Assembly: GCF_949628215.1 (NCBI RefSeq)
Contig: NC_134285.1
Span: 26,426,797-26,490,796 of the forward strand
Reading direction: 5' to 3'
Source: Phalacrocorax aristotelis
Taxonomy: Eukaryota > Chordata > Aves > Suliformes > Phalacrocoracidae
Length of the DNA stretch: 64,000 nucleotides
Shown here: positions 35,741 through 45,831 of the stretch, piece by piece
Numbering within the stretch: position 1 is the first letter of the stretch
Layout: each line of letters opens with the position of its first letter
Notes under the pieces: generated by a model
Told to the model about the DNA's origin: nothing
Databases searched by the model: none
Seen by the model: only the letters and a program-made list of their open reading frames with translations
Position numbers and translations under genes: made by a program

Positions 35741-38700
35741 TGGAAAGCTGCCTATCTTGATCTGCAAACCAAAGTGTGGCTGGTGGGGAAGCACCCCCAG
35801 TGTCTGGGGATGCCCAGGCTGTGAGGGCAGCTGCCAGTGCGTCTGTCCTCAGAGCTGATGGGACTTCAGTGGTTGGCCACCCACCACTGAAGTGTCATCA
35901 GCTCGGGGAAGAGGGCTTTCCCCTTGATCCTTCTGTGCCTGCAGAACTGTGCTGATTCAGCATGTGTCTGGAGGAAAACATATGCTTGCTGGGGATGCTG
36001 GGGCTGATTATTTCTTGGGTGCTTGCATGAGAAGAGGAGCTTTGATGTGTGGTGTTAGATTTCCTTTCTGAGCCAGCTCTCCTGGCTGTGGGAGAGGTAC
36101 TTGGCTGCAGGTTGATTTGCAATTGCCTTCTCCTGGATTTGGGTCCCTGCTTTGGGTCGTGGGGTGTGCGTAGTGATAGACCCCAGCCGCGGCTGATGAT
36201 GTGGCTAGGTGTCACCTGGGCCAGCAGAGCACAGGTTAAAGTGTCATTCTACTTAGAAAATGGCCTTTTCTCCTAAGAATAGCCCCATGTGCCCCACTGC
36301 GCAGTCACAAGCCTACCTGTGTCTGTCTCCTCTGTTGCTTCCTTTCCAGCCAAGCTGTGCAGTGTTAGTGACACAGAAAGGGAGCTGGTCTCCCCACTGA
36401 TTTATGCTCCCTGTCCCCAGTCTGATCATAGGTGATGTGAAAACCAGAGACCAGGCTGTCTGGTTCCTGCTGGTATGGACATCACCTCTCCTACTGGTTT
36501 TGAGGTACCAGGGGATACAGGACATTTTTTCAGAGTAGAATTGCATTTTAACCTTGCCTGGGAGCTGGGCTTGCCACTCTGGAGAGCCCTGTACCCAATC
36601 AGCAATGCCAGCTCTCCTACAAATACTCTTTCAGTCTTGCAGCTGTTGAGGAGCCTTTTCCAAGTACTGTCCCCTCTGCCAGGAGGTGGGCAGGCTGTAG
36701 GGCAGGCGTGAGCCACTCTGGGGAACAATGCAAGCTGTCTCTGCAGCACAGCTCTGGAGAGAGCTCTGTGTTCCCTCCCTGCCCTCAGAATTGAAGTGAT
36801 GTTGGGTGTGGATCTTCAGGTGTTCTCTCTGCCCAGCCTGGTAGCCTGAGGGAATGGGACAGATTGCTGTGTGAAGATGATGTCTCCTCTGGAGACTTCT
36901 GTAGCGTGGTGTGCATGCTCTGCTCTGTTCCTTCATGGGCATCAGTGCAGACTGTAGAAATGAGGTGCAAAGTGTGGAAAACAGTTTGAATCTGCTGCTC
37001 AGTCCTGAAAGCTGCAGTCCCCACACCAGCTGCACTGAGACACAAGCCCTGACCGTATGCTGCTGGGCACCCACCTGTCTGGTGAGAGGAAGGTGGACAG
37101 AAAACACACACCCTAAAAATAACCTCTCTCAAGTTTTGCAGTGCTGCAGGGGGTTTAGCCATTGCCTCCCTCCCTTGCCTAGTCTCAGAACGGGGCGTGT
37201 GCAGAAATACTGTAGGATGAGAAACTTAAGCCAGGTTGCATAGGGTCAAGCATCAGTTCTTCTCTTGTGGCACTGCTGAACTTTAACCTGCTGCAGGACA
37301 GCTTCTGACTCTGGCAGCTAGTGTCACCCAAGCTCACACCCACAGCTTCAGCTCTCCCAGTCTTGCAGCAAAATGAGCTGCAGCATCAGTGGTCTGCCTG
37401 GATGCTTACCTCCTGCTTCCAGCTGGGCCAGTAGTTGCCTAAAGAGTGCCCTGGCTCCCTCTGCCCCATAGCTCAGGCAGTCAAGGGAGCTGTGTAGGAT
37501 GAGTGCTGCTGGCCTCTGCAGAGCTGTGCTGCTGACGGAGCCCAGTCCTGGGGCATCCAGGCTGTGCAGGAAGCTGGGGATGCTTCCAGGGGAGCACTCC
37601 ACAACCTCCAAAGCACCCTAGACTCAAAATGGTGGGTTTCTCCCTCTGTTCCTCTCTTTCCAGGCTGTTTTCTGAGTGAGTCTGAGGGTGCAGGGAGACT
37701 CCCCTGCCACATCCCCTAGCTTAAGTTGCCTCTTTGCGCAGCACGAAAAAGCCTGAAGCCTAGCAGCCCACACCAGCATTGCAGGGATCATGGGCTGCAC
37801 CAGTGCTGCAGCACCGTGGTTGCGAGGGCTGGATTCAGCCTGCCCTTCTGCCAGCTAGGACAGAGCTGGGAGCGTGGCTGCGGGAGCTGGGCAGTGGGAG
37901 CCCCAGGCTTGTGTGCTAGTCCGATCTCTGTGTTGGATGAGGATTGTATCCCACTGAAATTCCCCTGGCAGGGAGCAAGGTGCCCAGGCTGTATTCTCTC
38001 TGCAATCCCAGCATCTCAGCTCTCTCCCTGCTCAGATCTCTACCCACACCTGACCTTTCTCATGGGCACACTGAATATTCCTTTGGGAGAGCTGAATTTT
38101 TGGCTTTGGGGGACTTTTTTGGCTTTAAGTTGCCCATCAATGTTTCCAGATACTTTGGAAACGCAGATTTCCCAGTGGCAGCTCAATTAAATGCATCAGT
38201 GCCAAAACAGCACCTTCTTAACAAAACAAGTCTCTTCCCAGCTTATTTCCCTGTGTAATTGGTTTTTTGCAGTATTTAATGAATGACTTTGTGCCTTGAT
38301 TCCATAACGCAGATGGGTGATGATAGCATTTATCACTGTGTTATGTATTAGTGTGGTTTTTTAACACTAAGACTGTTTGGTTTGGTTCTTTAACTTATTG
38401 CAGATTGTGCCCTATAGGACTTGGTCTAACCAGTATGGTTTCAATAAATCCTCTTTTGCATTGTTTGTAAATGGTGCCCCGCTTTTGTTGTTGCAGCTGA
38501 GATTATGCAAGACTTCTGGATTTTTTGGCAGCCCTTTGTGTGACTTCCCAAAGGCAGAAACCCCGCTTTTTCAGAGGTATCCGGGTGTCCTGGTGATGCT
38601 TTGATGGCTGAGCTGGAAGGGACTCTGCCCCAAGGTGCTGCCTGCTACCCTGTCCCACTGCAGGCAGGTGATTTACCAGGAGAAGCGAGCATGCGTAGGG

Positions 38701-39770
38701 ACGCTGGGGTTAGATAACTATCCCTGCCCCCCTGCCTAGGGCGCCATGACCTGGTTTTACTGCAGCAGTCCATCAGCATTAGAGTCTCATGCCGGGACTT
38801 GAATTTGGATCAAGCCAGAGGGAGCCATGTGGCAGGCAGTGTCTCATGGAGCATGGGACCATCTGTCACTGCCTGGCGGCTGCCAGTGCCAAGGTCCCAA
38901 GCTCCATCCAGTGACCAAGGCTCCTGCAGCTTCCCCTGCCCTGAGGCCCCTGTCTGACCCAGAACTGAGCTGAGAAATACCCCCTGCTCCATGCCGGGGG
39001 TCCTGAGCTCTGTGGCAGGGAAGGATGCTGTGATCCTGAGCATCTCAAGCATCCATGCCATTTGTTGTCCAGGGTACGGGCTGGCACCGCTTGCTTGTTC
39101 CCAGGCTATGGATGTCCCCAGCCTGCTCGGCTGTGTGTGTCCCTGGGTGTATACAGGGTGGGCTGGAGTCCAAGGCTGAGCACTGGTGGGTACCAGCTCC
39201 GCTCTCCTTTATATAATCACCAGTGTTAATCCCCTGCAGCTGGGGCTTGGCTCAGGGGAAGAGAATAATCCTCCTGCCAGATCCTCAGCCTCTGCTCAGA
39301 TTAATGAGCCCTGGGCAGGGAGAGCGCAGCTGCCAGCCTGAAGGGCCCTTGCAGCCCAGGTTTGCTGGTCAGAGGCACCTCTGGCCCCGCTCAGAAGGCC
39401 TTTTTGTCCTCCCTGGGTGCTGTACGTGGGTGCACTGCACTGGTGGCTGCAGGGGGCTGAGTGCCCTGAGTGCCAGCTTGGCCCTGCCAGGAGGGCAGCT
39501 GGGGCTGCCAACAGGGTCTATTTTTGCCTGTCAGAGCAAGAAGAGCCATGGGTGGTGGCTGAGCCATGTGGGTACATGTGCCTGGGTGGGGCTGGTCCCC
39601 ATGTGCACCCTTGCTGGGTGCTGCAGGCAGGGACAGGGGTTGCTGCCAGCCCAGGGCAACACAAGTCCAGCCAGGAGGGGTGGCCACTACCCTGTGCACC
39701 CCCCATCCTGCAGCTACCTCCCTGGTCACCCTTCCCCAAAAACCATGGGAGCCTCAGTGCTTCCCCATGG
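35741..39770. other. FAM234A-RGS11 convergent intergenic region or long FAM234A 3'UTR
   Basis: About 4 kb lies between the FAM234A stop and the RGS11 3' end. It contains a canonical AATAAA at 38443-38448 (+) that could end a 2.8 kb FAM234A 3'UTR. It also has a TATATAA-like stretch near 39210. GC content rises clearly after about 38.6 kb. I see no exon of a known gene. Confidence 0.55.
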
Positions 39771-39774
39771 GGGC

Positions 39775-39780
39775 TTTATT
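39775..39780 (-). terminator. RGS11 polyadenylation signal (AATAAA)
   Basis: TTTATT on the plus strand is AATAAA on the minus strand, about 290 nt downstream of the RGS11 stop codon. It is the nearest canonical hexamer I see and implies a short 3'UTR. Confidence 0.7.
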
Positions 39781-40068
39781 GTCTCCATGGCTTGTGCCTC
39801 GAGGGGGACAGGAGGAGGGGGTGAACCTAGCACCAGGCCGGCTGGGTGTGGGATCCCTGACGGACAGGAGGATGCAGGGATGTAAGCAGGGGCTGCAGCG
39901 GGACCAGCCTGGCCAGGGAGGCTGTCAGCGGGTTATATGGCTTCTCTCCTTCAGTGCTACTGCCGACAGGGTCCTGCGGCAGGGTCAGGGCGTGCTGGGC
40001 AGGGGGCTGCGGCTGAGCTGGAGGGTGCTGGATCAGGGGGGTCCCACGTTGGCAGGGGGCTGGGGCCC

Positions 40069-43000
40069 TCAGCTCTCCTCCTCGGGGACAGGGGCAGCCA
40101 CAGGGCCCCTGCTCCTCTCCTCGACGTCACCTACAGGCAGGAGCAGGGCTGGGCTGGGGCTGGAGTGCCGCTGCTTGCGCATGAAGGGGAAGACCCTGCG
40201 GGCAGAGTGGAGTCAGTGCGGGTGGGGACCACCCCAGCACCTTGAGGGTTCAGCCCCTGCCCTCACCGCTTCTTGGTCTCTGGGGGGATGACAGCCTCAG
40301 CCAGGAGGTTCCTGTAGAGCTCCGACTTGAGGAACCGTGGGTAGGAGTCCTGGGCGAGCAGAGGCATCAGGCTCCTGCCCAACCCTGCTCTGCCCAGCCC
40401 TGCCCTCGCCCACCTTCTTCATCAGCATGTAGATGTGCATCTGGGCATCATCCATCACATAGCGGTGGGGTGTCTTGATGCCCTCCAGCGTCTGCTCCAT
40501 GGTCTTGCTGTCAATATTCACCCAGCGTGTGGCCCCGGGAGCCAGGAACTGCCTGGGGAGTCGCAGCCAGTGGTGAGCACCTGGCCCCACAGTGGGACGT
40601 AGCACTGTGATGGCCTGGCCCACGCCAAACCCAGCCCCCCTCTCCCTCCCAAACACTTGCCCCGCTGGCACTCACTGGTAGATGGAGTCCACGATCTCAG
40701 GGATGCGGGACTGTTCGCCATAGCGCAGTTCCTCACACGCCTCCCAGAAGCTCAGGTTCTCAGCTGGGGAGGGGGATGCAGTGTTGGGGATGGGGATGTG
40801 GCCCCCAAGCCACCACTGCTGGGTCCACAGCCCAGCCAATGGTGGGGCCCAACCCCTGGGATGGAGCTAGCTGGTGCAGTGTGGGGTGGTGGGCCCAGGG
40901 ATGCTGAGATACGGCAGCAGGTCAGGGGGTACAAGGATGTGGTGGTGGGTCAGGGGCTGGTTCGTTATAGGTTGGCCATAGGTTGGTCAAGAGGTGCTGG
41001 GATCTTGTGGTAGGTTTAGGATTGTGGTAGGTTGGATTAGGCAGTACTGGGACATGGTGGGTCTGGGGGTTCTGGGACAGGCTGGTGAGTCTGGGGATGC
41101 TGGGATGGAATGATGGGTCAGGGGGTGCAGGGCCGGGGCTGCTCACCACTGAACTCCTTCTTGAGGAACTCGAGGAGTTGTGCCCGGCCCAGGGGGTCGG
41201 TGAGGAGCTCACTGAAGTTGAAACCCCAGCGCTCCACGCGCAGCTTTGTGGGGGTCAGCACCCTGTGGGTGGGCAGTCCATGGCTGCCTGCATGACCCTG
41301 CACCCCACACTGCAGGTTGGGGTATTGGGGGCAGAGGGGGGGAAGGGGCTGGCAGCCCCCTGTGTAGGTGCTTACGTGGGGGCATTCATGGCCCAGTACG
41401 TGGTGTCATCCGTGATCCAGGGGTTGCTTGGCAGGCAGCCAGACATGACGGGGTCATGGGACATGTATTGCTCATTGAACTTGATGTACCTGCCAGGAGT
41501 GGTGGCTAGAGGTGGCCAGGGCCACCGTCCCACTGCTGCCACTGGCCCCAGCTACAGCGGGGACATGGCAGGGACGTGCTTGGGCTCTGCAATGACCACG
41601 GAGCCTCGGCTCTGCTCCCCACCGAGGGTGATGGCAGCATGGGCGCTGCGGTGCCAACAGCTGGCTGCAGGGATGCTGGTGCCCCTGTCACTCCAATGGG
41701 GACCTTGCCTATGGCTGGGGCAGCTGCCAGTCACTCACCCCTCGAGGCAGATGGAGGACTTCACCCTGGTCCTGGCCATGGCCTTCCTGCAGTACTCAAT
41801 CTGAGGCCAGCCACGGCAAAGACGTCAGGTGTGCCCGGCAGCCTGTGTCCCCCAGGAGCCACCTCCACCCCCTTTCCCCACTCACCTCCCGCTTGTAGTA
41901 ATCCATGTTCTTGGTCTGCAAGAGATGCACAGGGCTGGGTGAGGGCACGGTGGGGTTGGGACATTGTGCCCACCAGTCCTGCCCAGCACCACCCTGGCAT
42001 CCAGTCCCACTGTGTGCCCTGGCACCCTGTGGCCCACCTCCGTGGCCTCCAGCCTCATCCCCACACCCCTCCTGGCTCAGCCAGCACAGCCGGTGGGGTG
42101 AGCCCAATCCATCCACCCCCAGCCCCAGCATGGCACTGGCCCTGGGTTAGTGACACTTACGTGGGCAGAGGACACGGCACATGGCGCAGAGAAAAGAAAG
42201 CAGGTGGTTAGTGGGGATAGGCTGGTTGGTGGGGGCTGGGGCAGTGTTAGTGGGGTCATGACATGAGGAAGGACCACATGGCGGCTGCAGGCACCCCAGG
42301 GTGCTGGGACTGCCAGCATTGTGGCTGCCCATGGGGATTAGGGGCGCTGGCACAGAGGGGTGCTGGGTGCATGGGCAAACACATGGACCCCCGGCTCAGC
42401 CGGGGCAGGGGGACAGGCTGGACACATGGATGTTAGCAGAGCTGGGGCTCCCCCACCCAAAATGTGGGCACAGCCCAGGGTGGGTCAGCTGGGCACCCAC
42501 TAGGGCAGCTCATCACCCTGGCACACATGGGTGGCTGTGCCCTGTGCCTGCTGGCAGCCCCAGGGCTGCCCAGCCCCCCCACTCACCAGTTGGACGCGGG
42601 TGGTGTGGCAGTTCCTGCGTGTGGGGCCCTGCTCCAGCACATTGGGGGCTCCCGGCTGCAACGAGAGCAATGCGCCGGGGGCTGGCAGGACCCCCTGCGC
42701 CCCCCAGCCCCACTCCCTGGACCAGGGCTGTGTGTGGTGCCAGCGCTCTGACCCTCCCTGCCAGCCCAGGGCTTCATCCACCAGCCCGGCATCCCTTGCC
42801 CCCCCCTCCCCACCCAGCCCATCCTCACCGGGGGCCGGTTGACAAGCCAGTACGCCTGCTCCTGGCAGTCGATGACGATACGGTCACCCTTCCGACGCTG
42901 CTTGGCCGCACTGCCAGTGCAAAGGCAGCAGGGAGGCGCTGGCACCCTGCCTGCCCCAGCACCCAAGGGTGCTCCATCCCAGCGGCTCCCCAGGGTGCAG

Positions 43001-44949
43001 CAGTGCCAGGCTGTGCCTCCACTCACCGGAGCTGCTCCCGCGCCTGCATCACCACGAAGTCCCACGTGTGGTTGATCCGCTTGTGCAGGAGGTTGTAGTT
43101 GTCCTGGGGAGTGGCAGTGACGGTGTCACCCCCGTGGACATGATGTGACACCTGTTCCCTTGCCTGGCCCCAGGTCCTGTTGGCGCTCCAGCACAGGCAG
43201 AGCCGGTGCCAACCTGCGGGTGAGCCCCTGCTCCTGGATGAACTGAGACTCCCCCAGCTCATCACAGGTGTGAGGCAGGCACTGCTCACCTTCTCATGCT
43301 CGATCAGGTCACCCTGCTTGCGGATGTTCTTCTTGGCCAGGTAAATGGCTGCAAGAGGAGTGGTGGCACCCCAGGGAGAGCTGGGAAGGGGCTGCAGCCC
43401 GTGCTGGTGCCAGCAGCACAGTGGCACCTACCGTAGTCCAACTCTGTCGCCGGCCACTTGGTGCTGGTCCAGAAATAGGGGGTCTGCAGTGGGGGGAAAG
43501 AGGCTGAGGCACAGCACCAGGGGATGCTGAGCTGGCATAGACCCGAGGCTGCAGCAGCGTCTGTGCCGCTGGCAGAGCCATACCTGGAAGCGGTAGGGTG
43601 ACTCATCTGCCCGCAGCACCAGGCTGCGGGGGTCTTTGAGGGGGTAGATGTAGCCATGTTTCACAATGAGGTTGCCAAGGTGCAGTGACTCTGGGGGAGT
43701 AGGAGTGGGGGCTGCCTGGGGGCTCGGCAGTCCTGGTCGCCCCTTTGGTGCTGGCCACCCATGCTGGAGCACTCACCCTCCTCAGAGATGCCATACTTCT
43801 GGATGAGCCACTCCATGATGTCATTCCCTGGGGACAGAGGCAGTGTTAGTGGGGTGTGATGGGATCCCCCAGACTGGGCATGGGGAGGCTGGCACCCCAG
43901 CACGGCACTGCGAATGCCAAGGGGTTCACGCAGGGTGATGGGGGCCCTGCCAAGGACGTGCTGAGCCGCCCACCCTGAGCTGCCGATGCATAATTGATCC
44001 CAGCTGCAGCACTGAACACCCGCGGGTGCCGGGAGGTGAGCGGCATGGGGTGCCATGGGGCTGGGTGCAGTGCCAGGGCCACTGGGGGAGCACCCACATG
44101 CCTCCCCCACCCCACACACCTCACAGGGTGCCTGGCCGCAGAGACCCACCTGTCATGGCGTGGGGGATGACGGTGATGAGCAGGCGCTGGTTCCTCATCT
44201 TGATGCCCATGTCAGGGTCCTGCATGCTGACGATCATCCGCTCCATCTGCCGAGCAAGTGCCTGCCATGCTCAGCCCACCAGCCAGAGGTCCCAGGCCCG
44301 GGGACAGCCTGGCACCCTGCAGCCGGACCTGGGGCACTCTGCAGCCGGGCAAGCATGTGATGCCAGTGGCACAGGCATGCAGGCTCCGGGCATCCCTTGG
44401 TCGGGGGAGTCCCAGTTTTGGGGAGCGAGCTCTGCCGGGGTTATGGCAGCACCCCGGTCCGGGGCTAAGTGCATAGCTCCAGGGCGCCGCCCGTGGGTGT
44501 CCCCGCGTGGGGCGGTGCCCGGTACCCCGTGGCGAGGCCGGGTCCGGGGTGGTGCCCGCTGTCCCGCGGCACACAGGGTGCTTGCAGCTGGTACCCGGTC
44601 CCCGGCGATCCTGACACCCGTGCCGCTGCCCGTGTCCGGTCCCCGATGCCCACATTGCCCAGTGCAGTGCCGGTGGCCGGTCCCCACGGTTCCAGCGCCC
44701 GGTTCCCGCGGCGCCCGGTCCCCACGGTGCCGGTCCCCGGTCCCCACGGTGTCAGTGCCCGGTGCCCGCCGCCCCGCCCCGCCTGCGGTGCCCGGTGCGG
44801 TATCGGGCGCGGCGCCGGCTGCCCGCCGCCCGCTTCCGGCGCGGTGCCCGCTCCCCGTCGGGCCGGTGCCGGGGTCGGTGGCGGCTCACCTTGCGCAGAC
44901 AGGGCATCTGGAGGCGGGGGTGCCGACCGCGGGGGCCGCCGATGGTCAT
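40069..44949 (-). CDS. RGS11: Regulator of G-protein signalling 11 (R7 family), complete
   Basis: Seventeen exons on the minus strand: 44949-44890, 44246-44150, 43827-43777, 43690-43584, 43483-43432, 43348-43290, 43103-43027, 42910-42829, 42655-42587, 41915-41886, 41800-41739, 41489-41376, 41262-41147, 40763-40676, 40552-40414, 40349-40267 and 40195-40069. All phases match; the total is 1,413 nt (470 residues; human about 467). Domains in order: DEP (about 32-107, [13 protein letters not shown]), the DHEX helical region (about 110-215), a G-gamma-like domain (about 219-282) ending in the conserved SNPWITDD, and the RGS box (about 302-418, [19 protein letters not shown]). R7 proteins pair with G-beta-5 through the GGL domain and speed GTP hydrolysis by G-alpha-i/o. 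The start at 44949 precedes QMPCLRK, matching the family N-terminus. RGS9 is the nearest alternative, but the short C-tail and the neighbours fit RGS11. Confidence 0.97.
40890..41120 (-). repeat. Degenerate minisatellite in RGS11 intron
   Basis: Irregular repeats built on GGTGGGTCAGGGG- and GATGCTGGGAT-like units fill the intron between exons 41262-41147 and 40763-40676. Unit length varies at roughly 20-30 bp. Copies are diverged. Confidence 0.5.
44560..44800 (-). repeat. GC-rich minisatellite in RGS11 intron 1
   Basis: Repeated CCCGGTCCCCACGGTGCC-like units, separated by variable GC-rich spacers, fill part of the intron between exon 1 and exon 2 of RGS11. They merge into the CpG island upstream. 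Long ORFs across it on both strands are composition artefacts. Confidence 0.6.
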
Positions 44950-45831
44950 CGCGGGTGCGCGCCCAGCACCGCGCCTCCCGGCCCCGCCTGAGCACGCCCT
45001 CGACCACGCCCCGGCCCCTGTCCCGCGCCCCCTTTCAGCCACCCCCCCGGCTGCTGCCGCCTGCGCCGGGAGCCCCGACGGGCACCCGGGTACTGGCGCC
45101 CGCCCCGCGCCGCGCCGCACACGGTCCCCACGGACCGGGCCGCCGGGACCGGTCCCCCGCACCGCCCTCGGTCGGGGCGGTGCAGGGTTGGCCTCGGGCC
45201 CCCGGGGGGTGGCCCGGCTGAGCCGGTGGGCTGCCGGCTGCGGGCAGAAGCGGGGGGAAACACTGTGGCTATTGGAACGGCTGTGCGGGCAGGGTGCGGG
45301 CAATACAGGCAGGGCACGGGCGGGGGTCCAGGCAGCGCATGCAGTGTGCGGGCAGGGCGTGGGCAGTGCGAGGAGTGCGGGCAGGGAGAGGTGTTGGCAG
45401 GCCGTGGGGGCTACGGGCAGGGAGCGGGCAGGGAGCGGGGGGTGCGGGCAGGGAGCGGGCAGCGCGGGCAGGCGCTGCGCGGGCGCGCACGGCGGATGAG
45501 CTCACTGCAGTCTCGCCGCCCATGAGCGGCGGGGCTGGAGCCGCCCGGCGCCGAGGGGCGGGGGCGGGCGGGGGCGGGCAGCGGAGCCGCCGCGTCTGCG
45601 GGAGCCGCCGCCGCCGCCCCGCCGGGCCGCGCCGGGCAGCGCAGCGGGAGCGCAGCGGGGGAGCGCAGAGGAGCAGCCGGTACTGCCGAGCGCGGAGGAG
45701 GCGGCGGCGGCGGGCGGGAGGAGCGCGGCCGAGGGGCCCCGGCGGAGCCGCCGACACCGGCAGGGCCGCGCCCCGGGCTCCGGCAGCGGCTGCCCCGCCC
45801 GGCCCCGGGGGGAGCTGGGCCCGGCCCGGCC
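44800..45831. promoter_or_regulatory. CpG island, likely bidirectional promoter of RGS11 (-) and ARHGDIG (+)
   Basis: The RGS11 start codon (44949, minus) and the ARHGDIG start codon (45832, plus) face apart with 882 bp between them. The interval is very GC- and CpG-rich throughout, with GGGGCGGGGGCGGG-type GC boxes near 45555-45580. No TATA box is visible. Divergent transcription from one island is inferred; separate start sites inside it are likely. Confidence 0.6.
45270..45480 (+). repeat. GCGGGCAGGGA-type minisatellite between RGS11 and ARHGDIG
   Basis: Units such as GTGCGGGCAGG and GGGAGCGGGCA recur about every 10-20 bp with many variants. The array sits in the shared promoter interval, about 350-560 bp upstream of the ARHGDIG start codon. 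The G-rich strand is the ARHGDIG coding strand. Confidence 0.6.

Noticed and set aside
39223-40291. Long plus-strand ORFs at the RGS11 3' end (39223-39885, 39566-40291)
   Set aside because: They overlap the RGS11 3'UTR and last exon in antisense. Glycine/tryptophan-rich low-complexity translations in GC-rich DNA are expected by chance.
42155-42200. Possible extra RGS11 exon (minus strand) ending at a perfect GTAAGT donor near 42162
   Set aside because: No AG acceptor precedes it within a usable distance, and exons 42655-42587 and 41915-41886 already join in phase to give the family sequence.
42301-43098. 265-codon plus-strand ORF antisense to RGS11
   Set aside because: It crosses exons and introns of RGS11, whose phases all match a known protein. 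The translation resembles nothing known.
44026-44991. 321-codon plus-strand ORF across RGS11 exons 1-2 and intron 1
   Set aside because: It is antisense to verified exons and a GC-rich repeat, with Arg/Pro/Gly-rich low-complexity translation and no family resemblance. It is a composition artefact.
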